In this document: one piece after another, positions 27,925 to 36,239 of the stretch | Numbering within the stretch: position 1 is the stretch's first letter | Layout of the letters: every line of letters begins with the position of its first letter | Source of the DNA: Rhodococcus sp. NBC_00297 | GTDB lineage: Bacteria; Actinomycetota; Actinomycetes; Mycobacteriales; Mycobacteriaceae | Reading direction: 5' to 3' | Assembly (NCBI RefSeq): GCF_036173065.1 | Contig: NZ_CP108041.1 | Location: 3,227,001-3,291,000, forward strand | DNA length: 64,000 bases | The notes under the pieces: generated by a model | What the model was told of the DNA's origin: nothing | The model's database searches: none | Seen by the model: the letters and a program-made list of their open reading frames with translations, nothing else | Made by a program: the position numbers and the translations under genes

Positions 27925-28232
27925 CGGCGCGATCGGATCTCGAGGCCCAACAGGTGGTAACTCAGCGCCTTGCCGTGCCCGTCCAGTTCCGCCGAGCCGG
28001 TGACTCCGCCGCCGAGTTGTCCCGGTAGCTCGAAGACCACGGCCAGAACGGTCGCCAGCACGGTTCGTCGTGGCGCTCGGATGGTGCGGTTGCCGTAATG
28101 CGCGACGACGACATCGAGGGTGAGATCCCGGGCCAGTATGTCGAACGACGCTGCATCTCTCGCGAAGACGGAAAGGATGAGGGTGTCGCCCTTGTCTCCG
28201 GTTCGAACGTCGGCCAGGTCGTCGACGATCAT
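27903..28232 (-). CDS. AtuA-like C-terminal (ferredoxin-fold) domain protein
   Basis: 109 aa. It begins MIVDDLADVRTGDKGDTLIL, the characteristic opening of the small domain found at the C-terminus of AtuA-family proteins; here it is a separate gene. ATGA overlap with the larger AtuA-like gene upstream in the operon shows that the two polypeptides are made together and presumably assemble. The last 22 bp overlap the convergent PhoD gene. No catalytic role is known for this domain. Confidence 0.75.
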   Translation of the reverse strand: MIVDDLADVRTGDKGDTLILSVFARDAASFDILARDLTLDVVVAHYGNRTIRAPRRTVLATVLAVVFELPGQLGGGVTGSAELDGHGKALSYHLLGLEIRSRRQGAGST

Positions 28233-29563
28233 CGTGTGCCCTCCATCAGGTGAACCTCGGTGTGTACGAGGTGCCGTGGAAGCGATGTCGATCGAATGCA
28301 CAGGACCTCCGAACAGGATCGCCGTGCACCGCCTCCTCCGGCAGGACCGTTGGTGTACAGACTCTCCACCTCCCACCCGACCACGTCGGCATCCTCCCGT
28401 GACCCCGCCCTCCCGGTGACGCGGAGCCGCACCTCGGTCGGTGCGGTGTCGGTGGCGAGGCCACGGAAAGCCGCTCCGGCACCGATCAATTCGACGGTCA
28501 CACCGTCGGGGTCGAGTCCGTGGACGTCGGCGAGGCGCTGCGTGACGATGTCCGCGGCGAGTCGGGCGCGCTCGTACGCGCGAGGTCCCGCGTAGCTGAT
28601 CTGGCCCTCGCCGATCCACCCGTCGAGGAAGCCGAGCGTCACCTTGAGCTCGTCCGGTCGGGTGCGACCGGTGGCGCCGGTGAGGGACACCCTGTCGGGG
28701 CCGACCTGCTCGAAGGTCACCGCCCCGAAGTCGGCCGTGACGTCGGGTGTGAGGTACGTGGTGGGGTCGCCGACCTCGTAGAGCAGCTGCTCGGTGGCCG
28801 TGCGCGTGGTGAGGGTCCCGCCCGTGCCGTCCACCTTGCCGAAGACGGCGTCCGCGTCGGCGGACACGTCCGCATAAGGGAAGCCGAGGTCGGCCATGCC
28901 GGGAACCGGTTTGGTGACGGGGTCGGCGTAGTAGCCGCCCGTCAGTTGACCGGCGCACTCGAGCAAGTGCCCCACCGCGGTCGCGGCACCGATGGTGCGG
29001 GCGTCGTCGAGGTCCCAGCCGAACTCGTGGACGAGCGGCGCGACGTACAGCGACGGGTCGGCGAGTCGGCCCGTCACGACGATGTCGGCACCGGCGCTCA
29101 GTGCCGGAAGCACCGCGTCCGCTCCGATGTAGGCGTTGGCGGACACCAACTTCTCGGGATGAGCGGAGAGGGCCTTGCCGGTCTCCCACACGAGGGGATC
29201 GAGTGTGCGGACGGCGTCGAGGACGTCGTCGCCGGTCACGGCGGCGACTCGAGCCCGACCGCCGACGAGGTCCGCGATGCGCCGCGCCGCTGCGAGGGGA
29301 TGTGCTGCGCCACCGTTGGTCACCACTGTGGTTCCGCGGCGAAGCACGTGCGGCAACACCGCTCTGATTCGGGCGAGCAGGAGGGGGTCGTACCCGGTGT
29401 CGGGATCGGCGAGCCGTCTCGCGTTGCCCGCGGCGACGGTGCGTTCCCCGAGGCACTCGAAGACGAGGTAGTCGAGGTCAGCGCGATCCGCGAGGGTCAC
29501 GGCCGGGTCGATGCGGTCGCCGGAGAAGCCGGAACCGGCGCCGAGGCGAATCGTCTTTTTCAC
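28229..29563 (-). CDS. acyclic terpene utilisation AtuA family (DUF1446) protein
   Basis: 444 aa from GTG 29563, a GTGA overlap with the transporter gene. DUF1446 hallmarks are IRLGAGSGFSGDRIDPA at the N-terminus, LVSANAYIGADAVLPALSAGADIVVTGR in the middle (core SANAYIGADAV) and GTGGTLTTRTATEQLLYEVGDP later. AtuA is named from terpene utilisation in Pseudomonas, but homologues occur with various carboxylate pathways. The pairing with a CitMHS transporter suggests breakdown of an imported di- or tricarboxylate rather than a terpene. Confidence 0.8.
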   Translation of the reverse strand: MKKTIRLGAGSGFSGDRIDPAVTLADRADLDYLVFECLGERTVAAGNARRLADPDTGYDPLLLARIRAVLPHVLRRGTTVVTNGGAAHPLAAARRIADLVGGRARVAAVTGDDVLDAVRTLDPLVWETGKALSAHPEKLVSANAYIGADAVLPALSAGADIVVTGRLADPSLYVAPLVHEFGWDLDDARTIGAATAVGHLLECAGQLTGGYYADPVTKPVPGMADLGFPYADVSADADAVFGKVDGTGGTLTTRTATEQLLYEVGDPTTYLTPDVTADFGAVTFEQVGPDRVSLTGATGRTRPDELKVTLGFLDGWIGEGQISYAGPRAYERARLAADIVTQRLADVHGLDPDGVTVELIGAGAAFRGLATDTAPTEVRLRVTGRAGSREDADVVGWEVESLYTNGPAGGGGARRSCSEVLCIRSTSLPRHLVHTEVHLMEGTR

Positions 29564-30873
29564 AGCGAGATCGCTCCTGTCAGGAGGGCCACCACGGTCA
29601 TGACGATGGTGGTGCCGAACGCCCACCCGAAGATGAAGCGCTGGTGCTTGCCCAGTTCCACCTTCGTCATGCCGATCAGCACGAACGTCGCGGCGGTCAG
29701 CGGACTGAGCGGGAAGCCGGTGGTCATCTGGCCGAGGATGGCGGCGCGGCCGGTCTCCATCGGGTCGCCGCCGAACGAGGCCGTGGTCTCGGCGAGAACC
29801 GGGAGCACACCGAAGTAGTAGGCGTCGGGCGTGAAGACCAGGCTCAGCGGCATCGATGTGATCGCGGTGATGACGGGGATGGAGGAACCGAAGGAGTCGG
29901 GGATCCAGGACACGAAGGTTTCCGCCATCGCGGTGATCATGCCGGTGCCGTTGAGGACTCCGGTGAGCACGCCCGCAGCGAGGATCATGACGACCACCAT
30001 CGTGACGTTGCCGCCGTGCTTGGCGAACACTTCCTGCTGCGCCGACCACCTCGGCTTGTTGACCAGGACCGCCAGGGCGAAGGCGATGGCGAACGCCACC
30101 TGCAGCGGGGCCAACTGGAACAGCAGGATGACCAGCAGCACCAGTGTCAGCACGACGTTGAATGCCATGACGGCGGGATGCACTGTGGCGCGGACCGGCA
30201 AGTCGTCGACATGCGGCGTACCGGGGCCGGCTTTCACGGGCGTGGCGGTCTCCGTCAGGGCGCCGATCCGCTTGCTCTCCATGCGGCCGATCATGAACGC
30301 GGAGAACAGCACCCACACGATGCCCGCGGCCATGGCCGGGATGACGGGCGTGAAGATGTCGGCGCTCGTCGCGTCGAGGGCCGCCATGGCGCGCACCGTC
30401 GGGCCGCCCCACGGGATGATGTTCATGATGCCGGCGGACAGGGCGATGATGCCGGTGAGTGCGAGCGGCCGCATGCCGATGCGCTGATAGATCGGCAGCA
30501 TCGCGGACACCATGATGAGAAAGGTCGAGGTGCCGTCGCCGTCGAGAGCGACCATGAGGGTGAGCACCGCGGTGCCGACAGCGATCTTGGTGGGGCTGCC
30601 TCCGGCCCACCGCACGACGCGGCGGATCGCGGGATCGAAAAGCCCCTGGTCGACCATCAGGCTGAAATACAGCACCGCGAAGGCGATCATTATCGCGACC
30701 GGCGCGACCTTGATCAGCCCCTCCGCGATCATGTCGCCCAGGTCGGCGCCGAAGCCGCCGACCAGCGCGAAACCGATGGGTACCAGCACGAGTGCGACCA
30801 ACACCGACACCCGGCGGGTGAATGTCAAGGCCAGAAACGTGATGATCGTGGCGAAGCCGAGCGCGGCAACCAT
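29560..30873 (-). CDS. CitMHS-family citrate/carboxylate:cation symporter
   Basis: 437 aa with about twelve hydrophobic segments. CitMHS features include IMIAFAVLYFSLMVDQGLFDP, VALDGDGTSTFLIMVSAMLP and NIIPWGGPTVRA near the middle, all family-typical. It probably imports a metal-complexed citrate-like carboxylate. It is first in a three-gene operon with the two AtuA-like genes and divergent from a LysR regulator. The start codon lies in the right arm of a strong mRNA hairpin, with the ribosome site GGAGGAGG in or beside its loop, so translation may be regulated. Confidence 0.85.
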   Translation of the reverse strand: MVAALGFATIITFLALTFTRRVSVLVALVLVPIGFALVGGFGADLGDMIAEGLIKVAPVAIMIAFAVLYFSLMVDQGLFDPAIRRVVRWAGGSPTKIAVGTAVLTLMVALDGDGTSTFLIMVSAMLPIYQRIGMRPLALTGIIALSAGIMNIIPWGGPTVRAMAALDATSADIFTPVIPAMAAGIVWVLFSAFMIGRMESKRIGALTETATPVKAGPGTPHVDDLPVRATVHPAVMAFNVVLTLVLLVILLFQLAPLQVAFAIAFALAVLVNKPRWSAQQEVFAKHGGNVTMVVVMILAAGVLTGVLNGTGMITAMAETFVSWIPDSFGSSIPVITAITSMPLSLVFTPDAYYFGVLPVLAETTASFGGDPMETGRAAILGQMTTGFPLSPLTAATFVLIGMTKVELGKHQRFIFGWAFGTTIVMTVVALLTGAISL

Positions 30874-30902
30874 GTGACCTCCTCCAAGGACTTGGTCACA
30901 TG
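30871..30902 (-). promoter_or_regulatory. start-codon hairpin on the CitMHS mRNA, or operator
   Basis: Perfect 9-bp inverted repeat CATGTGACC (30871-30879) and GGTCACATG (30894-30902) with a 14-nt loop. In the minus-strand mRNA the AUG start is in the 3' arm and GGAGGA is in the loop. A nested palindrome CCAAG-GA-CTTGG at 30884-30895 offers an alternative fold. Confidence 0.55.
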
Positions 30903-30930
30903 TTGCTCACATCACAATTGCAAGTCCAAT

Positions 30931-30951
30931 ATCAATTGCCGATGCATTGAT
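30931..30951. promoter_or_regulatory. candidate LysR binding site
   Basis: ATCAAT-N9-ATTGAT, an interrupted dyad of the LysR-box kind, placed 24 bp before the LysR GTG and about 60 bp before the divergent CitMHS start. A second CAATTGC motif lies at 30915-30921. Confidence 0.5.
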
Positions 30952-30975
30952 GGCGCCCATGCATAGACTTGGCGG

Positions 30976-31857
30976 GTGAACCTCAACCTGGGGATGACGC
31001 ACCTTCGTTGCATCGTCGCGATTGCCGACCACGAGAGCTTCACGGCCGCAGCGTCGGCACTGGGCATGGTGCAGTCTTCGCTCAGCAGATCGGTCGCAGA
31101 GGCGGAGCGCCGACTGGACGTCACGCTGTTCGAGCGCACGACGCGCAGGGTCGTCGTGACACCCGACGGTGTCGCCGTCACGCAATACGCCCGGAAGATG
31201 GTGCAGGACTTCGACGAGGGGCTCGCGCAGATCGGCCGTTTCGTCACTGGGGATCGCGGCACCGTGTCGGTCGCCTGCCTGCCCTCGCTCGCCGCCACCT
31301 TCCTTCCGCCCTATGTGGTGCAGTTCCGCCGCGACCACCCGGATGTTCTACTCGAGATCCGTGACGGGCTGCGTCAGGAAGCGCTGACCGCCCTGCTGAC
31401 CGGCACCGTGGACATGGCACTCGTCTCGGCGCCGACGACCGAACCTGGACTGGTCCACCGAACTCTCACCGCGGACTCGTTTCACTGTGCGTTCGCAGCC
31501 GGCCACCCCTTCGACGGCCGGGAGCACATCGACTGGGCGGAACTGGCCGGCGAGCCGTTCATCGCGTTCGGGTCCCAGAGCAGCATCGCCGGACCCGTCG
31601 CCCGTGCGCTCGGCGACGCCGACGTCCGCACGGGGCCGGTGATGCACGCGCAGAACGTCGGTGCGGTCGCCGGTCTGGTCGCGGCGGGTCTCGGTGTCAC
31701 CGCCGTTCCGCAGTTGGTCCTGCCCATGATGGAGTTCGCGGGGCTGCGTCACGCCCCGTTGTCACCGACCGTCGAGCGGACCATCTCGCTCGTGCGGGTC
31801 GAGGGCCGACACGAGACGGCGAGCGTGAAGAACTTCGTGCGGTGCCTGACCGCGTGA
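30976..31857 (+). CDS. LysR-family transcriptional regulator
   Basis: 293 aa, normal LysR length. Winged helix-turn-helix in residues 1-60 (HLRCIVAIADHESFTAAASA, then GMVQSSLSRSVAEAERRLDV), followed by a periplasmic-binding-type effector domain. The start is a GTG. It is divergent from the CitMHS-AtuA operon, the classical arrangement for a LysR activator of that operon. The effector is probably the transported carboxylate or an intermediate. It ends 4 bp before the convergent TerD-like stop. Confidence 0.9.
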   Translation: MNLNLGMTHLRCIVAIADHESFTAAASALGMVQSSLSRSVAEAERRLDVTLFERTTRRVVVTPDGVAVTQYARKMVQDFDEGLAQIGRFVTGDRGTVSVACLPSLAATFLPPYVVQFRRDHPDVLLEIRDGLRQEALTALLTGTVDMALVSAPTTEPGLVHRTLTADSFHCAFAAGHPFDGREHIDWAELAGEPFIAFGSQSSIAGPVARALGDADVRTGPVMHAQNVGAVAGLVAAGLGVTAVPQLVLPMMEFAGLRHAPLSPTVERTISLVRVEGRHETASVKNFVRCLTA

Positions 31858-31861
31858 CCGG

Positions 31862-32554
31862 CTACTTGCGCCCGGCTGCCCAGCGCATGCCCCAGCCGTA
31901 CTTCTTGTCCAGGTCCGCCTGGCTGCCCTGGATGTACTCGACCTCGCGCGTGACCGTGATGCCCTGGCCGGTGTTCTGGATCAGCGCGATGGAGCAGATG
32001 CGGGCGGAGTTGTTGTCGGAGTCCAGACGTACCTCCACCTGCGGGCCGCTGGTGGGGAACAGCGTGACGACGCCGTCGACCGCGGCCCAGTTCGGGGCGC
32101 CGTCGTAGATCATCGCGAAGATGAGGATGCGCTTGAAGGCGTCGGGCCGCGCGAGGTTGATGTGCATGTTCTCGCCGCCCGTGACGGATCCGGAGCGGTC
32201 GTCGCCGTCGAGCTGGATGAACGGTGCGCTCTCCAGTGCGCCGAAGCTCTTGCCCAGCGCCTGGATGACGCCCTTCGACCCGTCGGCCAGCTCGTACAGG
32301 CAGCCGAGGTCGAGGTCGACGCCGCCGGTGCCGTAGGACGCGGCGGCGAGCTTCGCGAGGAAGCCCTTCTTCTTCGGCTCGGGTGCAGCCGCGCCCTGCG
32401 ACCAGTTGAGGTTGACGCGCATCGCGCCCTGGCTCTCACCTTTCTTGGCCAGATTCACCGTCGGCGCGGCCTTCGACAGCGTCACCTTGCTCAGATTGAC
32501 GCCGCCCGCTGCCGGGGCGGGGGTGGACGGCCTTTTGGTGTAGTCGATCGCCAT
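31862..32554 (-). CDS. TerD-family protein
   Basis: 230 aa from ATG 32554. A Pro/Ala-rich N-terminal stretch with two NLSK/NLAK-type repeats (GVNLSKVTLSKAAPTVNLAK) precedes a TerD beta-sandwich with VDLDLGCLYELADGSKGVIQ, QLDGDDRSG (calcium-binding Asp cluster) and a C-terminal basic tail. TerD proteins bind calcium and are linked to tellurite, phage or stress responses. It stands alone; no terA/terC/terZ neighbours are present, so tellurite resistance should not be assumed. Confidence 0.82.
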   Translation of the reverse strand: MAIDYTKRPSTPAPAAGGVNLSKVTLSKAAPTVNLAKKGESQGAMRVNLNWSQGAAAPEPKKKGFLAKLAAASYGTGGVDLDLGCLYELADGSKGVIQALGKSFGALESAPFIQLDGDDRSGSVTGGENMHINLARPDAFKRILIFAMIYDGAPNWAAVDGVVTLFPTSGPQVEVRLDSDNNSARICSIALIQNTGQGITVTREVEYIQGSQADLDKKYGWGMRWAAGRK

Positions 32555-32575
32555 GGGTGGGAGGCCTTTCTTCCG

Positions 32576-32595
32576 GAAACGGCGGTGTCCGTTTC
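32576..32595. promoter_or_regulatory. inverted repeat in the TerD leader
   Basis: GAAACGG-CGGTGT-CCGTTTC, perfect 7-bp arms, 22 bp upstream of the TerD-like ATG on the minus strand. It could be an operator or leader hairpin. Confidence 0.35.
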
Positions 32596-32697
32596 GCGTA
32601 CTTCCCTTAGCGTAGTCGCCGTGAGCGGGCCGCACCTACCGTCGACCAGTCCTGCACTGCGAGAGCAACTTCGGCCAGAAAATTCTCTGGAGGGTAC

Positions 32698-32724
32698 TTG
32701 GCACTCTCGGGTGGAGAGTGCTAA
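32698..32724 (+). promoter_or_regulatory. CIRCE element (HrcA operator) and hsp20 promoter
   Basis: TTGGCACTC-N9-GAGTGCTAA matches the CIRCE consensus TTAGCACTC-N9-GAGTGCTAA at 17 of 18 positions. A promoter fits inside it: -35 TTGGCA (32698-32703) and -10 TAAATT (32722-32727) with 18-bp spacing. HrcA binding would therefore occlude RNA polymerase. Confidence 0.88.
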
Positions 32725-32795
32725 ATTCGGTGTCACGCACAGAGGAGCCGAGCATGACGGGCTCGGTGTCCACGAGATACAGGAGGTGTGTTGCT

Positions 32796-33245
32796 GTGCT
32801 TCGTTTCGATCCTTTCCGTGACCTCGACGCCGTGACCTCGAGCTTGCTGGGAGCCGGGTCGGGCACCGACCGTTCGCCGCGGTTCATGCCGATGGATCTG
32901 TACAAGGTCGACGACCATTACGTCCTCGACGCGGATCTCCCCGGTGTGGATCCGGGCTCGATCGACCTCGACGTCGACCGTGGAACCCTCACGGTGACGG
33001 CCCACCGTTCGGCACCGAGCGGCGACTCCCGGCAGTGGCTCACCTCGGAGCGCTTCACGGGCACCTACCGTCGCCAGCTCGCGCTGGGTGACGGCATCGA
33101 CACCGAGCGCATCACCGCGTCGTACGACAACGGTGTTCTCTCCGTGCACATCCCGCTGTCCGAGCGCGCCGCGCCGCGCAAGATCAACATCGCGCAGGCC
33201 GAGAACACCGGTGAGCAGACCTCGCTCGAGGCTTCGGCGTCCTGA
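32796..33245 (+). CDS. Hsp20/alpha-crystallin small heat-shock protein
   Basis: 149 aa ATP-independent holdase. The GTG start at 32796 is chosen because AGGAGG sits at 32781-32786 and the protein then opens VLRFDPFRDLDAV, the standard actinobacterial start. The alpha-crystallin domain spans residues 35-135: MPMDLYKVDDHYVLDADLPG, then RQLALGDGIDTERITASYDNGVLSVHIP (core ASYDNGVLSVHIP). The upstream CIRCE element puts it under HrcA control with groESL-type genes. A strong terminator follows, so it is monocistronic. Confidence 0.93.
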   Translation: MLRFDPFRDLDAVTSSLLGAGSGTDRSPRFMPMDLYKVDDHYVLDADLPGVDPGSIDLDVDRGTLTVTAHRSAPSGDSRQWLTSERFTGTYRRQLALGDGIDTERITASYDNGVLSVHIPLSERAAPRKINIAQAENTGEQTSLEASAS

Positions 33246-33257
33246 CACCGCATTCCG

Positions 33258-33299
33258 GACAGCGCTGGGCCCTCTCACCAGGGAGTGTCCAGCGCTGTC
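33258..33299 (+). terminator. terminator after hsp20
   Basis: Perfect 11-bp arms GACAGCGCTGG (33258-33268) and CCAGCGCTGTC (33289-33299) around a 20-nt loop, 12 bp after the stop. Confidence 0.8.
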
Positions 33300-33346
33300 G
33301 TCGATTCGGGGGTTCCGAGGTACACCCCGCCCAGTAGGTTCGACCC

Positions 33347-34222
33347 ATGACCGACTCCACGGCAGCCGCCCATGCCCGCGCCGCGTACCGCACGTTCGAG
33401 CCCTTCCACATCTCGGCGTACTTCAATCCCGAACTCGGAGCGGCGGGCCGGGACACGGGTCTCGACGGACACGCCTGGTACGTGGGCTCGCGCGCCGAGC
33501 CGATGGGGCCGTGTGCCGCCGGGGTGGTCGCCGCCGCGTTCTACAGCTTCAACACCACGCTGATCGAGCGCTCCTGGCCCGCGGCGATCGCCGCCGGCCT
33601 CGACACCGTGGCTCGGCGCCGATGGGACGCGCTGGACACCGTCCTCGGAGGTGCGCTGGGTGAGTCGGTGTCCGACCCGGGCCTCACGTCGCTGGCCGAC
33701 CGCCTGCACGGCATCGGCGACACGCTCACCTTCGCCGGCCGCCCACTGTCCGCATCATGGCATCAGTCGTCGGCGCCCGACGTCCCGCACCTGCAGTTGT
33801 GGCACGCCATCGCGGTTCTGCGGGAATGGCGCGGCGACGGCCACCTCGCGGCTCTCCTCGACGCAGACCTCGATCCGACGGAGGCCGGTGTCTTCCACGA
33901 GGCCCAGCACCCCGAGCCCGGTGCTCGTCGGGTGCTCGGGCGTCGCATCACCCAGCTGACGCGCGAGTGGTCGGACGAGCAGTGGGACTCGGCGGCCGAG
34001 CGTCTCGCCGCGCGCGGTCTCGTCACGACAGCCGACGGCGTCGAGACGCTGACGGACGACGGTGTCGCACTCGACCGCCACATCGAGGACCGCACCGATG
34101 CGATGGCCGCCGCCGCGTGGCGCGGTGTCGACGACGCGGAGGAGCTCATCTCCTCCACGCGCCCCTACGTCAAGGCAGTCATCTCCGCGGGCATCCTGCC
34201 GGGAACGAAGAAGAAGGGCTGA
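33347..34222 (+). CDS. SCO6745-family protein
   Basis: 291 aa, predominantly helical, no signal peptide. The N-terminus (ARAAYRTFEPFHISAYFNPE) and the segment GHAWYVGSRAEPMGPCAAGVVAAAFYSFN (core YVGSRAEPMGPC) match the conserved actinobacterial SCO6745 family. The last third (LTREWSDEQWDSAAERLAARGLV, then LTDDGVALDRHIEDRTD) resembles a winged-helix module with a helix rich in acidic residues. The function is unknown. It converges on the SorC gene with a single base between the stop codons. Confidence 0.72.
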   Translation: MTDSTAAAHARAAYRTFEPFHISAYFNPELGAAGRDTGLDGHAWYVGSRAEPMGPCAAGVVAAAFYSFNTTLIERSWPAAIAAGLDTVARRRWDALDTVLGGALGESVSDPGLTSLADRLHGIGDTLTFAGRPLSASWHQSSAPDVPHLQLWHAIAVLREWRGDGHLAALLDADLDPTEAGVFHEAQHPEPGARRVLGRRITQLTREWSDEQWDSAAERLAARGLVTTADGVETLTDDGVALDRHIEDRTDAMAAAAWRGVDDAEELISSTRPYVKAVISAGILPGTKKKG

Positions 34223-34223
34223 C

Positions 34224-35216
34224 CTACGCCTGCAGCAGGGTCGCCGCGCTGAGGTCGTCGATCACGAGATCGGTGACGATCTTTCCCGCGAGGGCCGCTC
34301 GCAGCGCGGTGAGCTTGTACTCGCCGGCGACGATGCACACGCGTCGCGGCACGGCTTTGAGTCGGTCCAGGCGTGGGCCGCTTGCACGTTCGTTCAGCGC
34401 GATGCGGTCGTAGCTGCCGTCGGAGCGGAGGAAGACGGTGGCGATGTCGCCGACGACGCCGTCCCGGTCGAGTTCCTCGAGATCCGACTTCTCCAGGTAA
34501 CCCGCGCTGTAGACGTGGCTCGGCACGGCGCCGCCGTGCACTCCGATGCTGAACACGGCGAGGTCCATCCGGTCCTGCAGGTCGAGTACGCGTTTGATGC
34601 TGCGTTCGCGCCACAGCATCTGCCGAGTCTCCGGGTAGTCGAAGAACGCGGGAACCGGAAAGCCCTGGGGGAGAGCGCCGTACGCGTCGGCGACGGTACG
34701 CACGATGTCCGTCGCGTAGGACACTCCGGTGGTCCGTGTGTTGGCGGCGCCGTTGAGCTGCACGACGTGGGAGTTGTGCGTGCGCTTCGGCGCGAGATGC
34801 CGGCTGACGGCACTCACCGTAGTTCCCCACGCGACGCCCATGACCATGTCGGAGGCGAAGAACGTCGTCAGCAGGCGGCCCGCGAACATGGCGACCCGGT
34901 CCAGGCGATCGACGTCGCTGACGGTCTCCGGAACAGGCACGACGTGGGCACGGACGCCGTACCGATCGGCGAAGGCACGCTCGAGCCCGGGCGCCTGGCC
35001 GAGAGCGGTGCTGATCTTGATCTCCACGAGTCCCGACGTGCGGGCGAAGGTGATCAGCCGCGACACCGTGCTGCGGGAGACGCCCATCTCGCGGCCGATC
35101 GCGGCCATCGTCAAGTCCTGGAAGTAGTAGAGCCGCGCCGCCTGCACCGCGTCGATCGTGCGGGGATCCGTCGCGTCGGGAAGCAGGTGGTCCCCGTACA
35201 TCTGCAGCTCCGACAT
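34224..35216 (-). CDS. SorC/DeoR-type sugar-binding transcriptional regulator
   Basis: 330 aa. The N-terminal helix-turn-helix (AARLYYFQDLTMAAIGREMG, then VSRSTVSRLITFAR) lies near residues 26-60; the rest is a sugar-phosphate-binding SorC domain with GVAWGTTVSAVSRHL and FSIGVHGG. It is divergent from glpF-glpK-glpD and probably controls them; glycerol-3-phosphate or DHAP would be a logical ligand. In many bacteria this job is done by a DeoR-type GlpR, so the SorC class is notable. A 14-bp palindrome lies in the shared intergenic region. Confidence 0.85.
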   Translation of the reverse strand: MSELQMYGDHLLPDATDPRTIDAVQAARLYYFQDLTMAAIGREMGVSRSTVSRLITFARTSGLVEIKISTALGQAPGLERAFADRYGVRAHVVPVPETVSDVDRLDRVAMFAGRLLTTFFASDMVMGVAWGTTVSAVSRHLAPKRTHNSHVVQLNGAANTRTTGVSYATDIVRTVADAYGALPQGFPVPAFFDYPETRQMLWRERSIKRVLDLQDRMDLAVFSIGVHGGAVPSHVYSAGYLEKSDLEELDRDGVVGDIATVFLRSDGSYDRIALNERASGPRLDRLKAVPRRVCIVAGEYKLTALRAALAGKIVTDLVIDDLSAATLLQA

Positions 35217-35270
35217 GAGCCCACGCTAAACCACATCGGCGCCGCTGCGGTGGCGCGATCGTGACTGACT

Positions 35271-35284
35271 TGCACATATGTGCA
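35271..35284. promoter_or_regulatory. palindromic operator in the SorC-glpF interval
   Basis: Perfect palindrome TGCACATATGTGCA. A further GTGAC-N9-GTCAC dyad containing another GTGCAT half-site follows at about 35293-35311. Both lie between the divergent starts at 35216 and 35369 and are likely SorC sites. Confidence 0.65.
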
Positions 35285-35368
35285 CGAGGTTTGTGACAAC
35301 GTGCATGTCACCTAGCATGGCTCCCAGTTGCTCTTTATGGCCTGGATCACAAACACGGAGGAGATGGC

Positions 35369-36208
35369 GTGACGGACAAACGCGCGAAGTGGGGGCTGCC
35401 CGCAGAGATGGCAGCCGAGTTCGCGGGAACGATGATTCTGATTCTGTTCGGTGCCGGCGTCGTGGCGCAGGTGGTCTCGGGCGGCGAGTCCGGAAGCCTC
35501 GGCGACCACGACTCGATCGCCTGGGCCTGGGGCCTGGGTGTCATGTTCGGCGTCTTCGTCGCCGGCCGCGCCACCGGCGCGCACCTCAATCCCGCTGTCA
35601 CGCTGTCCTTCGCGTTGTTCCGCGGCTTCTCGTGGTCGAAGGTCGCGCCGTACGTGCTCGCCCAGACCGTCGGCGCCTTCGTCGCCGCTCTGCTGGTGCG
35701 CTGGAACTACAACGACATGCTCAACGCGATCGACCCCGAGCACACGACCGCCACGCAGACGATCTTCTCGACGCTCCCGGGTAACGGCACGCTGCCCGTC
35801 AGCCTCGGCTCGGCGCTCATCGATCAGATCATCGGCACCGCGATCCTGCTCTTCCTCATCGTCGCCGTGACCGACACGCGCAACAGCCCGCCCCTGGCCA
35901 ACATGGCGCCTTTGATCATCGGTCTCATCGTCGTGGCCATCGGCTTCGCGTGGGGCACCAACGCCGGGTACGCGATCAACCCGGCTCGTGACTTCGGACC
36001 CCGCCTGGCGTCGTTCATCACGGGATACGGTGGGGCATGGCGAGATCAGTACGGCAGCCTCTACTTCTGGGTGCCGATCCTCGGGCCCATCATCGGCGGC
36101 CCCATCGGCGTCCTGCTGTACGACAACCTGGTGGGCCGGTTCCTGCCGGCCGATCCCGACGGCGACGACGAGCAAGAGCCCAGCCGTCTGCCCGAGAAGT
36201 CCGCATGA
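35369..36208 (+). CDS. glpF: glycerol uptake facilitator (aquaglyceroporin)
   Basis: 279 aa MIP channel. The two pore motifs are NPA at residues 74-76 ([11 protein letters not shown]) and NPA at 204-206 ([13 protein letters not shown]); the aspartate after the second NPAR marks the glycerol-conducting subgroup. GTG start with GGAGGAG upstream. The C-terminal tail is acidic. First gene of the glp operon, 31 bp before glpK, divergent from the SorC regulator. Confidence 0.93.
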   Translation: MTDKRAKWGLPAEMAAEFAGTMILILFGAGVVAQVVSGGESGSLGDHDSIAWAWGLGVMFGVFVAGRATGAHLNPAVTLSFALFRGFSWSKVAPYVLAQTVGAFVAALLVRWNYNDMLNAIDPEHTTATQTIFSTLPGNGTLPVSLGSALIDQIIGTAILLFLIVAVTDTRNSPPLANMAPLIIGLIVVAIGFAWGTNAGYAINPARDFGPRLASFITGYGGAWRDQYGSLYFWVPILGPIIGGPIGVLLYDNLVGRFLPADPDGDDEQEPSRLPEKSA

Positions 36209-36239
36209 TCGTCCACTCCACTACCCAGGGGAACCTCTC

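Noticed and set aside
31862-32554. tellurite-resistance operon
   Set aside because: Only one TerD-type gene is present, without terA, terB, terC or terZ partners. The family name does not justify the phenotype.
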